A stretch of DNA of 8,634 bases from positions 1 through 8,634 of the forward strand of contig CAYFIB010000074.1 of assembly GCA_964342855.1 (NCBI GenBank). Direction: 5' to 3'. The notes beneath the pieces are model-generated. The model was not told where the DNA came from and made no database searches. It saw only the letters and a list, made by a program, of their open reading frames with translations. The position numbers and the translations under genes are program-made. Positions 1 through 6,112 of the stretch are shown here, in pieces (within the stretch, counting starts at the first letter, position 1; each line of letters begins with the position of its first letter). This DNA comes from JBCBJX01 sp964342855. GTDB lineage: Bacteria; Pseudomonadota; Alphaproteobacteria; Caulobacterales; Parvularculaceae.

Positions 1-1529
1 CTCCTGGCGCAGGGCCACAAGAACATCTGCTGCGTGGGCGACGACGACCAGTCGATCTATGGCTGGCGGGGGGCGGAGGTGGAGAACATCCTCCGTTTCG
101 AGAAGGATTTCCCGGGCGCGGATGTGATCCGTCTGGAGCGCAATTACCGCTCCACCGGCCATATCCTCGGCGCGGCTTCGGGCCTTATCGCGGCCAATTC
201 CAGCCGTCTCGGCAAGACGCTCTGGACCGAGGACGATGACGGCGAAAAGGTTCAGGTCCGCGGCCTGTGGGACGCCGAAGAAGAAGCCCGCCTCATCGGC
301 GACGATGTGGAGCAGGAACAGAGGAAGGGCCGCAGCCTCTCGGACATGGCCGTGCTGGTGCGGGCAAGCTTCCAGATGCGCGCCTTCGAAGAGCGCTTCA
401 ACACGCTCGGCGTTCCGTACAAGGTCGTCGGCGGTCCGCGCTTTTATGAGCGCGAGGAGAGCCGCGACGCGGTCGCGTATCTGCGCCTCGTGCGCTCGCC
501 GGACGATGATCTCTCCTTCGAGCGAGTGGTGAACAAGCCGGCGCGGAAGATCGGCGCGAAAACGGTGCAGACCCTGCAGGGCCACGCCCGCCACGCGCGG
601 CTCTCCCTCCACGCCGTCACGCGCCAGCTGCTCGAGACCGACGAGATCCGCGGACCCGCCAAGAAAGCCCTCGGCGCGTTCCTCGATGATATCGACCGCT
701 GGCGCGCGTTCGCGGAAACCGCAGAGCCGCGCAAGCTCGCCGAGACGATCCTCGAAGAATCCGGGTATACGGACTACTGGAAAACGGCGAAGTCGCCGCA
801 GGCCGCCTCCAAGCTCGACAACCTGAAAGAACTCGTCGACGCCGTCGGCGAGTTCGAGACGCTCGAGGGCTATCTCGACCACGTCGCCCTCGTCTCGGAG
901 CTGAACGCGGAAACCGAAGACGGGCAGGTCTGGCTGATGACCCTGCACGCGGCGAAGGGGCTGGAGTTCGCCGTCGTCTTTCTTCCGGGGTGGGAGGAAG
1001 GGGTGTTCCCCTCCCAGCGCTCCCTCGACGACAAGGGCAATGACGGTCTCGAAGAAGAGCGCCGCCTCGCCTATGTCGGCGTCACGCGCGCGCGCGAAAG
1101 CTGCCGCATCTCCTTCGTCGCCAACCGCCAGATTTTCGGGCGCTGGCAGAACGCCCTGCCCTCACGCTTCGTGGACGAACTGCCCGCCGCCCATGCGGAG
1201 ATCGTCTCCGAACCCGGCCTTTACGGCGTCTCCGCGCGCGATCTTGCGGGCTCCTCGCGCTTCAACGCGGCGAAGGTCGAGGACGACACCTATTACGACA
1301 ATCCCGGCTGGCGGCGCGCCCGCGCGGCGCAGGCCCTAAAAAAGCATGAGCGCGGCCGCTCCGATCCGCCCCTCATCGAAGCGCGCGCGAGCGTCGTCTC
1401 CTCGACCGCCCGCGGGTCGTCGAAATACGCCGTCGGCGAGCGGGTCTTCCACCAGAAGTTCGGCTACGGACGGGTCACCCTCGTCGAGGGCAACAAGCTG
1501 ACGGTGGATTTCGAGCACACCGGGCTCAA
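1..1529 (+). CDS. uvrD: UvrD/PcrA-type superfamily 1 DNA helicase, partial (both ends missing)
   Basis: This is an ATP-dependent 3'-5' DNA helicase of the UvrD/PcrA group, which acts in the cytoplasm in nucleotide excision repair, mismatch repair and clearing of replication or transcription blocks. The reading frame is open from base 1, so the start and the Walker A and DExx motifs lie upstream of the window. Visible motifs in order: GDDDQSIYGWRGA (motif III, nt 37-75), LERNYRST (motif IV, about nt 130-153), TLHAAKGLEF (motif V, about nt 940-970), PGWEEGVFP, then EEERRLAYVGVTRAR (motif VI, nt 1051-1095). From about nt 1432, a segment with VGERVFHQKFGYGRV and LTVDF matches the C-terminal Tudor-like domain that binds RNA polymerase in PcrA/UvrD. 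Family knowledge suggests only about 10-20 residues are missing at the end, inside the N gap. The open frame that runs on through the Ns into the next gene is an artefact. The family call is very secure; UvrD versus PcrA is only naming. Confidence 0.96.
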
Positions 1530-1629
1530 NNNNNNNNNNNNNNNNNNNNNNNNNNNNNNNNNNNNNNNNNNNNNNNNNNNNNNNNNNNNNNNNNNNNNNN
1601 NNNNNNNNNNNNNNNNNNNNNNNNNNNNN
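1530..1629. other. Assembly gap of 100 N
   Basis: Exactly 100 consecutive Ns, the conventional placeholder for a scaffold gap of unknown length. It hides the end of the helicase gene, the start of the MAPEG gene and whatever lies between. The missing parts of both proteins (about 15 and about 20 residues by family comparison) already need about 100 bases with no spacer, so the real gap is probably a little longer than 100 bases, or much longer. Confidence 0.97.
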
Positions 1630-2022
1630 CTCCTCGTTCTTCTCCTCGGCTTCTGGGTGTCGATCCAGCGCGTCCGCACGCGCGTGATCACCGGCGCGCC
1701 GGACGACCCGACCTCCACCCTCGCAAAGGCCGTCCGCGCCCATGGCAACGCCACGGAGTTCGCGCCGACGCTCATGGTGCTCCTCCTCATCGTCGGCGTC
1801 GCGCTGGAACAGGATATGAGCCGCGATCCCGCGGCCTTCGGCCCGGTCGCGTGGCTGATGCTCGCCGTCACCCTCTCCCGCTTCCTGCACGCGGCGGGCT
1901 TCCTCTTCTGCGAAACGCTGGCGAAGCCGCACATTTTCAAAGGCCTCGGCGCAGCCATCACCTATTTCGGCGGATCGGCCCTCGCCCTCGTCGCGATTGC
2001 GAGCGTGCTTCAGGCGGCGTAA
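1630..2022 (+). CDS. MAPEG-family integral membrane protein, 5' partial
   Basis: The 130 visible residues match the MAPEG family (membrane-associated proteins in eicosanoid and glutathione metabolism). These are small four-helix inner-membrane proteins; bacterial members are mostly of unknown substrate, and some relatives are glutathione transferases. Evidence: a hydrophobic first helix (LLVLLLGFWVSI) followed by a basic run (QRVRTRV), then the family hallmark of an acidic/glycine loop and RAHGNATEFAPTLMVLLLI, which is helix 2. Two further hydrophobic stretches follow (about nt 1837-1915 and 1945-2019). The start codon is in the N gap. Family length is about 130-150 residues, so roughly 20 residues are missing. 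The stop is TAA at 2020-2022. A gene for a different small membrane protein begins 10 bases later. Family membership is secure; the biochemical role is not. Confidence 0.88.
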   Translation, partial: LLVLLLGFWVSIQRVRTRVITGAPDDPTSTLAKAVRAHGNATEFAPTLMVLLLIVGVALEQDMSRDPAAFGPVAWLMLAVTLSRFLHAAGFLFCETLAKPHIFKGLGAAITYFGGSALALVAIASVLQAA

Positions 2023-2032
2023 GCCCGCCTTC

Positions 2033-2509
2033 GTGTCAGCGAGCTACACACATATTCAACGCCTTAGAGGAGCCGGATTTTGGCTTGGCGCGTCGCTGGT
2101 CGTTTTGATCGCCGGCGTCCTGCTTTATTCAATTTACTTGTCTGAGGGGTTTTCAGGCGAGTTTCTAAAATACTCGATGTATGCCGTCGCATTGTTGGTA
2201 TTTATTTCTTTGTACGGCATAAAAACTATCGTCGATACGAATGGCGTTCACTTTAAAGGCATCGGAGCGACCCGGCCACTTCATGTGGTGAAGTACGCCG
2301 ATATTCGCCAATTGATCGTTGATATCGACGCCTCAAAAGCAGCATGGGAAATGGACGAAACCAAACGTCGCTCCGTCTTTCGAAGAATGAACCATAGTTG
2401 GTATAGGGAACCCGGCGTGACGATCCTTCTCAATAACGGATATGTCGTTCACATCGGTTGCCACGAGCCGCAACGGCTAGTGAGCGAAATTAGAAAGAGG
2501 ATGCCATGA
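2033..2509 (+). CDS. Hypothetical two-helix membrane protein with a PH-like cytosolic domain; AT-richer accessory gene
   Basis: I do not recognise this protein as a named family. It has about 158 residues if it starts at GTG 2033, the first plausible start after the MAPEG stop. No clear Shine-Dalgarno is visible, so either it is translationally coupled to MAPEG or the true N-terminus was lost. A TTG at 1997 is the alternative and would overlap MAPEG. Two hydrophobic segments (GFWLGASLVVLIAGVLLYSI and YSMYAVALLVFISLYGI) flank a short loop. The rest looks like a small beta-rich domain in the style of bacterial PH domains: VDTNGVHFKGIG, then YADIRQLIVDI, then PGVTILLNNGYVVHIG, ending in a helix RLVSEIRKRM. 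Base composition is about 37-48% G+C in sampled lines against about 75% in prmA, which suggests transfer. Its last codons carry the prmA ribosome-binding site, and its stop overlaps the prmA start (ATGA). The role is unknown; the PH-like fold is inference. Confidence 0.75.
   Translation: MSASYTHIQRLRGAGFWLGASLVVLIAGVLLYSIYLSEGFSGEFLKYSMYAVALLVFISLYGIKTIVDTNGVHFKGIGATRPLHVVKYADIRQLIVDIDASKAAWEMDETKRRSVFRRMNHSWYREPGVTILLNNGYVVHIGCHEPQRLVSEIRKRMP
2496..2500 (+). promoter_or_regulatory. Ribosome-binding site for prmA, lying inside the upstream gene
   Basis: AGAGG sits 5 bases before the ATG at 2506, inside the last codons of the AT-rich membrane-protein gene. It supports ATG 2506 as the prmA start. 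Translation of prmA is probably coupled to that of the preceding gene through the ATGA overlap. Confidence 0.6.
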
Positions 2510-3420
2510 CGGGCGTCGCCCATAAACTCGTCTGGACCGGCCCGCGCGCAGCGCTGGAAGCGGCCGCGACCATTCTCACAGAAGTCGTCGGCACCGACGC
2601 CGTCAGCATCCGGAAGGAAGACCTTCTCGCTGATGACGGCGCGCCGGACGCTCTCTGGCGCCTCGACGGCTATTGGGAGACCGCGCCGGACGTGACCGCC
2701 GTCTCTACGATGCTCGCCGAATACGTGCCCGGCTGGGCGGACGTCGCCGCGCCGGAGGCGGAGGAGACGCCGGACATCGACTGGGTCGCCCACGCCCTCG
2801 CGGGCCTCGGCATCATCCGCGCCGGGCGCTTCCTCGCCTACGGCGTTCACGATGCGGACGAGGTCGTCGCCCTGCGCGAGGCCGAGCCCGCGCTCATCCC
2901 GATCCGCATCGACGCGAACCAGGCCTTCGGCACCGGCCACCACCCGACGACCGCCGGCTGCCTCGAAGCCATCGACGCCCTGCCAGACGATAACCCCGGC
3001 CGCCTGTTCGATCTCGGCGCCGGCTCCTGCGTCCTCGCCATCGCCGCGGCGAAGCGCTGGGGCGTCCCGGTCCTCGCCTCGGACATCGATGCGAAATCCG
3101 TGGAGATCGGCCGCGAGAACGCGGCGCTCAACGAGGTCCCCGACAAAGTGACGGTGATCGAGGCGGACGGCTTCGCCGCCGGGGAGATCGACGCCCGCGC
3201 GCCCTTCGATCTCGTCTTCGCCAATATCCTCGCCGGCCCCCTCGCCCAGCTCGCCCCCGCCGCCGCCGCGCACGTGAAGTCCGGCGGCCGCATCATTCTC
3301 GCGGGGCTGCTGGCGGATCAGGAAGCCGCCGTGCGCGCTGCCTATGACGGTGCCGGTTTCGCGCTGGAAAGCCGCCGCGACCACCCCTCCTGGCCGGTTC
3401 TGGTCATGCGGAAGACCTAA
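2506..3420 (+). CDS. prmA: Ribosomal protein L11 methyltransferase
   Basis: PrmA uses S-adenosylmethionine to methylate amino groups of ribosomal protein L11 (RplK) in the cytoplasm. The product has 304 residues, normal for the family. An N-terminal substrate-recognition part (about 1-110) is followed by a linker and a Rossmann-type methyltransferase domain. The PrmA signature AFGTGHHPTT is at residues 140-149, the SAM-binding loop DLGAGSCVLAIAAAK at 169-183, the acidic end of strand 2 (ASDID) at 191-195, and NILAGPL at 240-246, the PrmA equivalent of the NPPY motif. The third glycine of the usual GxGxG loop is Cys175, which is uncommon but probably tolerated. The start is ATG 2506, with AGAGG upstream and a 4-base overlap with the preceding gene. 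The next gene is a separate unit after 213 bases of intergenic repeats. Confidence 0.96.
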   Translation: MTGVAHKLVWTGPRAALEAAATILTEVVGTDAVSIRKEDLLADDGAPDALWRLDGYWETAPDVTAVSTMLAEYVPGWADVAAPEAEETPDIDWVAHALAGLGIIRAGRFLAYGVHDADEVVALREAEPALIPIRIDANQAFGTGHHPTTAGCLEAIDALPDDNPGRLFDLGAGSCVLAIAAAKRWGVPVLASDIDAKSVEIGRENAALNEVPDKVTVIEADGFAAGEIDARAPFDLVFANILAGPLAQLAPAAAAHVKSGGRIILAGLLADQEAAVRAAYDGAGFALESRRDHPSWPVLVMRKT

Positions 3421-3421
3421 A

Positions 3422-3530
3422 CGTCATCCCGGAAGCCGCGGAGCGGCTATCCGGGACCCAGGGTGACGGAACGCATGGCTCGCGGCTCTGGTACCGGGTC
3501 TCGCTGCGCGCGCCCGGGATGACGCTGGGT
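3422..3530. repeat. REP-like palindromic intergenic element (paired hairpins)
   Basis: Two hairpins in inverted orientation lie just after the prmA stop. Outer arms CGTCATCCCGG (3422-3432) and CCGGGATGACG (3514-3524) are perfect inverted repeats. The left half folds by itself: TCCCGG (3427-3432) with CCGGGA (3451-3456), and inside it AGCCGC (3434-3439) with GCGGCT (3443-3448) around a GGA loop. The right half pairs CCGGG (3494-3498) with CCCGG (3513-3517). ACCCAG (3456-3461) and CTGGGT (3525-3530) add another inverted pair. This is the plan of REP/BIME-type elements. Sequences built on CGTCATCCCGG are, to my knowledge, common between genes of alphaproteobacteria. The element could stabilise the prmA transcript or help end it; there is no clear T-run. 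Confidence 0.75.
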
Positions 3531-3569
3531 GCGCCAGCGCCTATCTTGGGCGCAACAAACACCGCCTTC

Positions 3570-3607
3570 ATCCTGAGGAGCGCGCGCCCGCGCGCGTCAC
3601 GAAGGAT
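3570..3607. repeat. Second palindromic element upstream of the aminopeptidase gene
   Basis: ATCCT (3570-3574) and AGGAT (3603-3607) are inverted arms around a very GC-rich core: GCGCGC (3580-3585), a GCCC loop, and GCGCGC (3590-3595). The flanks read CTTCATCCTGAGGAG and CACGAAGGATCG, resembling another common alphaproteobacterial intergenic palindrome. It ends 26 bases before the aminopeptidase start, so it may lie in that gene's 5' leader, where its hairpin could influence translation. Confidence 0.6.
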
Positions 3608-3620
3608 CGCCGCCCAAACG

Positions 3621-3625
3621 AAAGG
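3621..3625 (+). promoter_or_regulatory. Ribosome-binding site for the aminopeptidase gene
   Basis: AAAGG lies 8 bases before ATG 3634. It supports that start over the longer overlapping reading frame that begins at 3519 in a different phase. Confidence 0.5.
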
Positions 3626-3633
3626 CCGCCAAC

Positions 3634-5466
3634 ATGTTCCAGAATTTCGAGCCCCGCTCCGACCGCTCTTACGCCGCGCGCCACACGCCCCTCGTTCGCG
3701 CCGAGCTGGAGCGGCTGGAGATCGACGGCGTCCTTCTTCCGCATGACGACGAATATCAGAACGAGTACACCCCCTATTACGCCGAGCGCCTGATGTGGGC
3801 GACGGGGTTCTCCGGCTCGGCGGGCTCGGCCATCATCCTGAAGGAAAAGGCCGCCGTCTTCGTGGACGGGCGCTACACTCTGCAGGTCCGCGACCAGGTG
3901 GATGACGCGATTTACGAATACGTCGCCTTTCCGGAGACGACGCCCGCCATGTGGCTGGAGAAGACCCTCGCCCCCGGCATGCGCGTCGGCTACGACCCGA
4001 TGCTACACACGGAAAAAGACGTCAAGGCGCTCTCCGCCGCCTGCGAGCGGGCGGGCGCGAGCCTCGTCGCTCTCGCCGAAAACCCCGTCGATGCGGCGTG
4101 GGCGGACCAGCCCGCGAAGCCGTCGGCGCCTCTCGTCCTCCATTCGCGCAAATTCGCGGGCGAAGGGGCGGGCGAAAAGATCGCCCGCATCGGCGCGGCG
4201 GTGAAGGCGGCGCGGGCGGACGCGGCGCTCATCACCTCGCCCCTCTCCGTCGCGTGGCTCCTCAACGTGCGCGGCGGCGATGTCGCCCACGCGCCGGTGC
4301 CCCTTTCGCGCGCCGTGGTGACGGCGGACGGTCAGGCGACCCTGTTCGTCGACCCGGAGAAAGTCTCGAACGAGACGGCCTCGGGCCTCGCGGAGGAAAC
4401 CGGCGGGCGCCTGACCCTCCGTGCGGAAAGCGATATTGATGCGGAGATCCGCCGCCTCGGCGCCGCCGGGGCGCGGGTGCTTCTCGACCCCGCGGGCGCG
4501 CCCGCCGCCTATAGCGCGGCTCTCACCGAAGCGGGCGGAACCATCGTCCGCGGCGCGGACCCGTGCGCCCTGCCACGCGCCATGAAAACGGAAGCGGAAA
4601 TTTCCGGCGCTCGCGCCGCCCATGTGCGCGACGGCGCGGCGGTGACGCGTTTCCTCCACTGGCTCGCGACCGAGGCGCAATCGGGCGAAGTCGACGAAAT
4701 CGCCGCAGCGCAGAAGCTCGAATCCTTCCGCACCGAGAGCGCGGACCTCAAAGACCTCTCCTTCGAGACCATCTCCGCCGCTGGCCCGAACGGCGCCTTT
4801 CCGCACTATCGGGTGAACACCGACAGCGCCCGCAAGCTGGAGCGGGGCTCCCTCTATCTCGTGGACTCCGGCGGCCAGTATCTTGACGGGACGACGGACA
4901 TCACCCGCGTCGCCGCCATCGGCGAGCCGACGCGCGAAATGGCCGAGCGCTATACGCTGGTTCTGAAAGGCCACATCGCCCTCGCCCTCGCGCGCTTCCC
5001 CAAGGGCACGACGGGCCTGCAGCTCGACGCCTTCGCGCGCCGCCCGCTCTGGGAGGCGGGGCTCGATTACGATCACGGCACCGGCCACGGCGTCGGCTCC
5101 TTCCTATCCGTACACGAAGGACCGCAGCGCATCGCCAAGACCATGAACCCGCAGCCGCTGGAGCCGGGCATGATCTGCTCCAACGAGCCCGGCTACTATA
5201 AACAGGGCGAGTACGGCATCCGCATCGAAAACCTTATCGTCGTCACGCCCCCCGCCCCCGTCCCCGGCGGCGAGCGCGAGATGATGGCCTTCGAGACCAT
5301 CACCCTCGCCCCGCTGGAGCGCGCGCTGATCGTCGCCGATATGCTGACGTCGGAGGAACGGAACTGGGTCGACGCCTACCACGCCCGCGTGCGCGAGGTG
5401 ATCGCGCCGCTGGTGCCCGCGGAGGTCGCGGCATGGCTGCAGGCGGCGACGGCGGGGCTCTCGTGA
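3634..5466 (+). CDS. Xaa-Pro aminopeptidase (aminopeptidase P, family M24B)
   Basis: This cytoplasmic dimetal peptidase removes the N-terminal residue from peptides whose second residue is proline. It has 610 residues, the length of the three-domain eukaryote-like aminopeptidase P found in alphaproteobacteria, and is longer than E. coli PepP. Domains: a creatinase-like N-terminal domain (about 15-150), a second creatinase-like domain (about 165-320), the pita-bread M24 catalytic domain (about 325-540), and a C-terminal M24 extension (about 545-610). Metal ligands are all present: Asp411 (VDSGGQY), Asp422 (GTTDITR), His485 (GTGHGVG), Glu518 (SNEPGYY) and Glu532 (GIRIENL). His481 and the EGP motif also fit. 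The start is ATG 3634 with AAAGG upstream. Its stop TGA (5464-5466) overlaps the GTG start (5463) of a small orphan gene. The part from codon 521 onward is duplicated downstream at 5731-5992, so the present C-terminus may derive from a different allele than the rest. Confidence 0.94.
   Translation: MFQNFEPRSDRSYAARHTPLVRAELERLEIDGVLLPHDDEYQNEYTPYYAERLMWATGFSGSAGSAIILKEKAAVFVDGRYTLQVRDQVDDAIYEYVAFPETTPAMWLEKTLAPGMRVGYDPMLHTEKDVKALSAACERAGASLVALAENPVDAAWADQPAKPSAPLVLHSRKFAGEGAGEKIARIGAAVKAARADAALITSPLSVAWLLNVRGGDVAHAPVPLSRAVVTADGQATLFVDPEKVSNETASGLAEETGGRLTLRAESDIDAEIRRLGAAGARVLLDPAGAPAAYSAALTEAGGTIVRGADPCALPRAMKTEAEISGARAAHVRDGAAVTRFLHWLATEAQSGEVDEIAAAQKLESFRTESADLKDLSFETISAAGPNGAFPHYRVNTDSARKLERGSLYLVDSGGQYLDGTTDITRVAAIGEPTREMAERYTLVLKGHIALALARFPKGTTGLQLDAFARRPLWEAGLDYDHGTGHGVGSFLSVHEGPQRIAKTMNPQPLEPGMICSNEPGYYKQGEYGIRIENLIVVTPPAPVPGGEREMMAFETITLAPLERALIVADMLTSEERNWVDAYHARVREVIAPLVPAEVAAWLQAATAGLS
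5194..5461 (+). repeat. Direct repeat, copy A (3' end of the aminopeptidase gene)
   Basis: This stretch, from Tyr521 to the last codons, matches 5731-5992 in the same orientation. My hand alignment gives about 23 mismatches over about 262 aligned bases plus one 6-base in-frame deletion in copy B (around 5788), so roughly 90% identity. Homology starts at a TAC codon and ends at GGGCTCT in both copies. Copy A is joined in frame to the intact gene. Confidence 0.9.
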
Positions 5467-5738
5467 AACCGGAAGAGCTTCAACCGATCCGTGTTGATGG
5501 CAATGAAATGCAAGACCGCAACACCTGGCTGCTACACCTGGAAATGTCGGTGGAAGACTTGGAGCGCATCCCAGGCGGCCCCAAGGAAGGTTTGAAAGTA
5601 AAATTGATCGATTACGGCGGATCTGACACGCAGCGCGTCGATTATGAGCTTGAAGCGGTTCTGGAGTATTCAAATCATTTGAGCTGTTGGCTAGGCGTGA
5701 TGGAGGAAGGCACGCTCGAGCACGGCGAAGTACGATGA
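5463..5738 (+). CDS. Small orphan protein inserted between duplicated aminopeptidase ends
   Basis: I do not recognise the family. The product has 91 residues, starting at GTG 5463, whose bases overlap the aminopeptidase stop (GTGA). GGCGGGG at 5451-5457 could serve as a weak ribosome-binding site, and translation is probably coupled to the upstream gene. The protein is acidic and soluble, with no membrane segment or signal peptide. It alternates likely strands and a short helix: NTWLLHLEMSVEDLERI, then EGLKVKLIDYG, then YELEAVLEYSNHLSCWLGVM. G+C falls from about 62% to 43% across the gene, about 52% overall, well below its neighbours. The last two codons and the TGA stop (5731-5738) lie inside the start of the second aminopeptidase fragment, so its C-terminus may be cut short or supplied by the junction. 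Its size and lone cargo position would fit an immunity-type or other accessory protein, but that is speculation. Confidence 0.7.
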   Translation: MKPEELQPIRVDGNEMQDRNTWLLHLEMSVEDLERIPGGPKEGLKVKLIDYGGSDTQRVDYELEAVLEYSNHLSCWLGVMEEGTLEHGEVR

Positions 5739-5994
5739 ACAGGGCGAATACGGCATCCGCATCGAACGCCTTTTCGTCGTCACGACTCCCGTCCCCGGCG
5801 GCGAGCGCGAGATGATGAGCTTCGAGACCATCACCCTCGCCCCGCTGGACCGCGCGCTCATCGACGCGGATATGCTGACGGCGGAGGAAATGAGCTGGCT
5901 CGACGCCTTCCACGCCCGCGTGCGAGAGGTGATCGCGCCGCTGGTGCCGGCGGAGCTCGCGGCATGGCTGCAGGCGGCGACGGCGGGGCTCTGA
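5731..5994 (+). pseudogene. Headless 3' remnant of a second aminopeptidase P allele (direct repeat, copy B)
   Basis: This frame encodes 87 residues matching residues 521-609 of the upstream aminopeptidase with about 15 amino-acid changes and two residues missing. It begins YDEQGEYGIRIER, keeps the last metal-binding Glu (GIRIE) and the whole C-terminal M24 extension, and stops at TGA 5992-5994. It lacks the first four metal ligands and three quarters of the protein, so it cannot be an active peptidase. It is one base out of phase (+1) with the preceding orphan gene, whose stop falls inside it. A short internal reading frame from ATG 5812 (60 residues) is probably not expressed. The most likely origin is the displaced original end of the gene, or the incoming end, after a single-crossover event. 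The divergence shows it is not a fresh tandem copy. Confidence 0.88.
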
Positions 5995-6099
5995 GCTTTC
6001 TTCAAGACAGCTATCCGTGTAAGAGAGGGGGCCGGGCGAGCGGGACTAACCTCTCATCCCGAACGATGTCGGCTAGCTTGTCAGTCGAAGGACCTACAC

Positions 6100-6103
6100 A
6101 GGA
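6100..6103 (+). promoter_or_regulatory. Possible ribosome-binding site for the 6113 gene
   Basis: AGGA lies 9 bases before the TTG at 6113. It is the only purine-rich match near the start and the main support for choosing TTG. The rest of the 118-base stretch between 5994 and 6113 shows no convincing promoter; a loose GAGAGG (6023-6028)/CCTCTC (6050-6055) pairing is the only structure seen. Confidence 0.35.
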
Positions 6104-6112
6104 CCGATTCAA

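Noticed and set aside
1081..1098. CGCGCGCGCG run as a simple repeat or Z-DNA site
   Set aside because: It encodes the conserved VTRAR of helicase motif VI and is explained by codon usage.
2449..3384. Minus-strand open frame of 311 codons opposite prmA
   Set aside because: It is antisense to a clear PrmA and crosses the AT-rich gene boundary; Gly/Asp/Arg-rich composition and no recognisable motifs.
3519..3746. Small plus-strand open frame overlapping the aminopeptidase start
   Set aside because: It begins inside the REP-like element, is out of frame with the real gene and has shadow-like Arg/Ala composition.
4003..5088. Long minus-strand open frame of 361 codons opposite the aminopeptidase gene
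   Set aside because: The plus strand encodes all motifs of an M24B peptidase. The antisense frame has low-complexity Arg/Ala/Gly composition typical of the reverse strand of high-GC genes.
5463..5994. Possible programmed +1 frameshift joining the orphan gene to the aminopeptidase tail
   Set aside because: The two frames do differ by +1 at 5731-5738, but there is no recognisable slippery site or stimulator. A recombination junction explains the arrangement.
5812..5994. Independent 60-residue gene starting at ATG 5812
   Set aside because: It is the tail of the aminopeptidase homology, which continues in frame upstream to 5731; no ribosome-binding site of its own.
6078..6106. TTGTCA as a -35 box upstream of the 6113 gene
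   Set aside because: No acceptable -10 sequence at 16-18 bases spacing.
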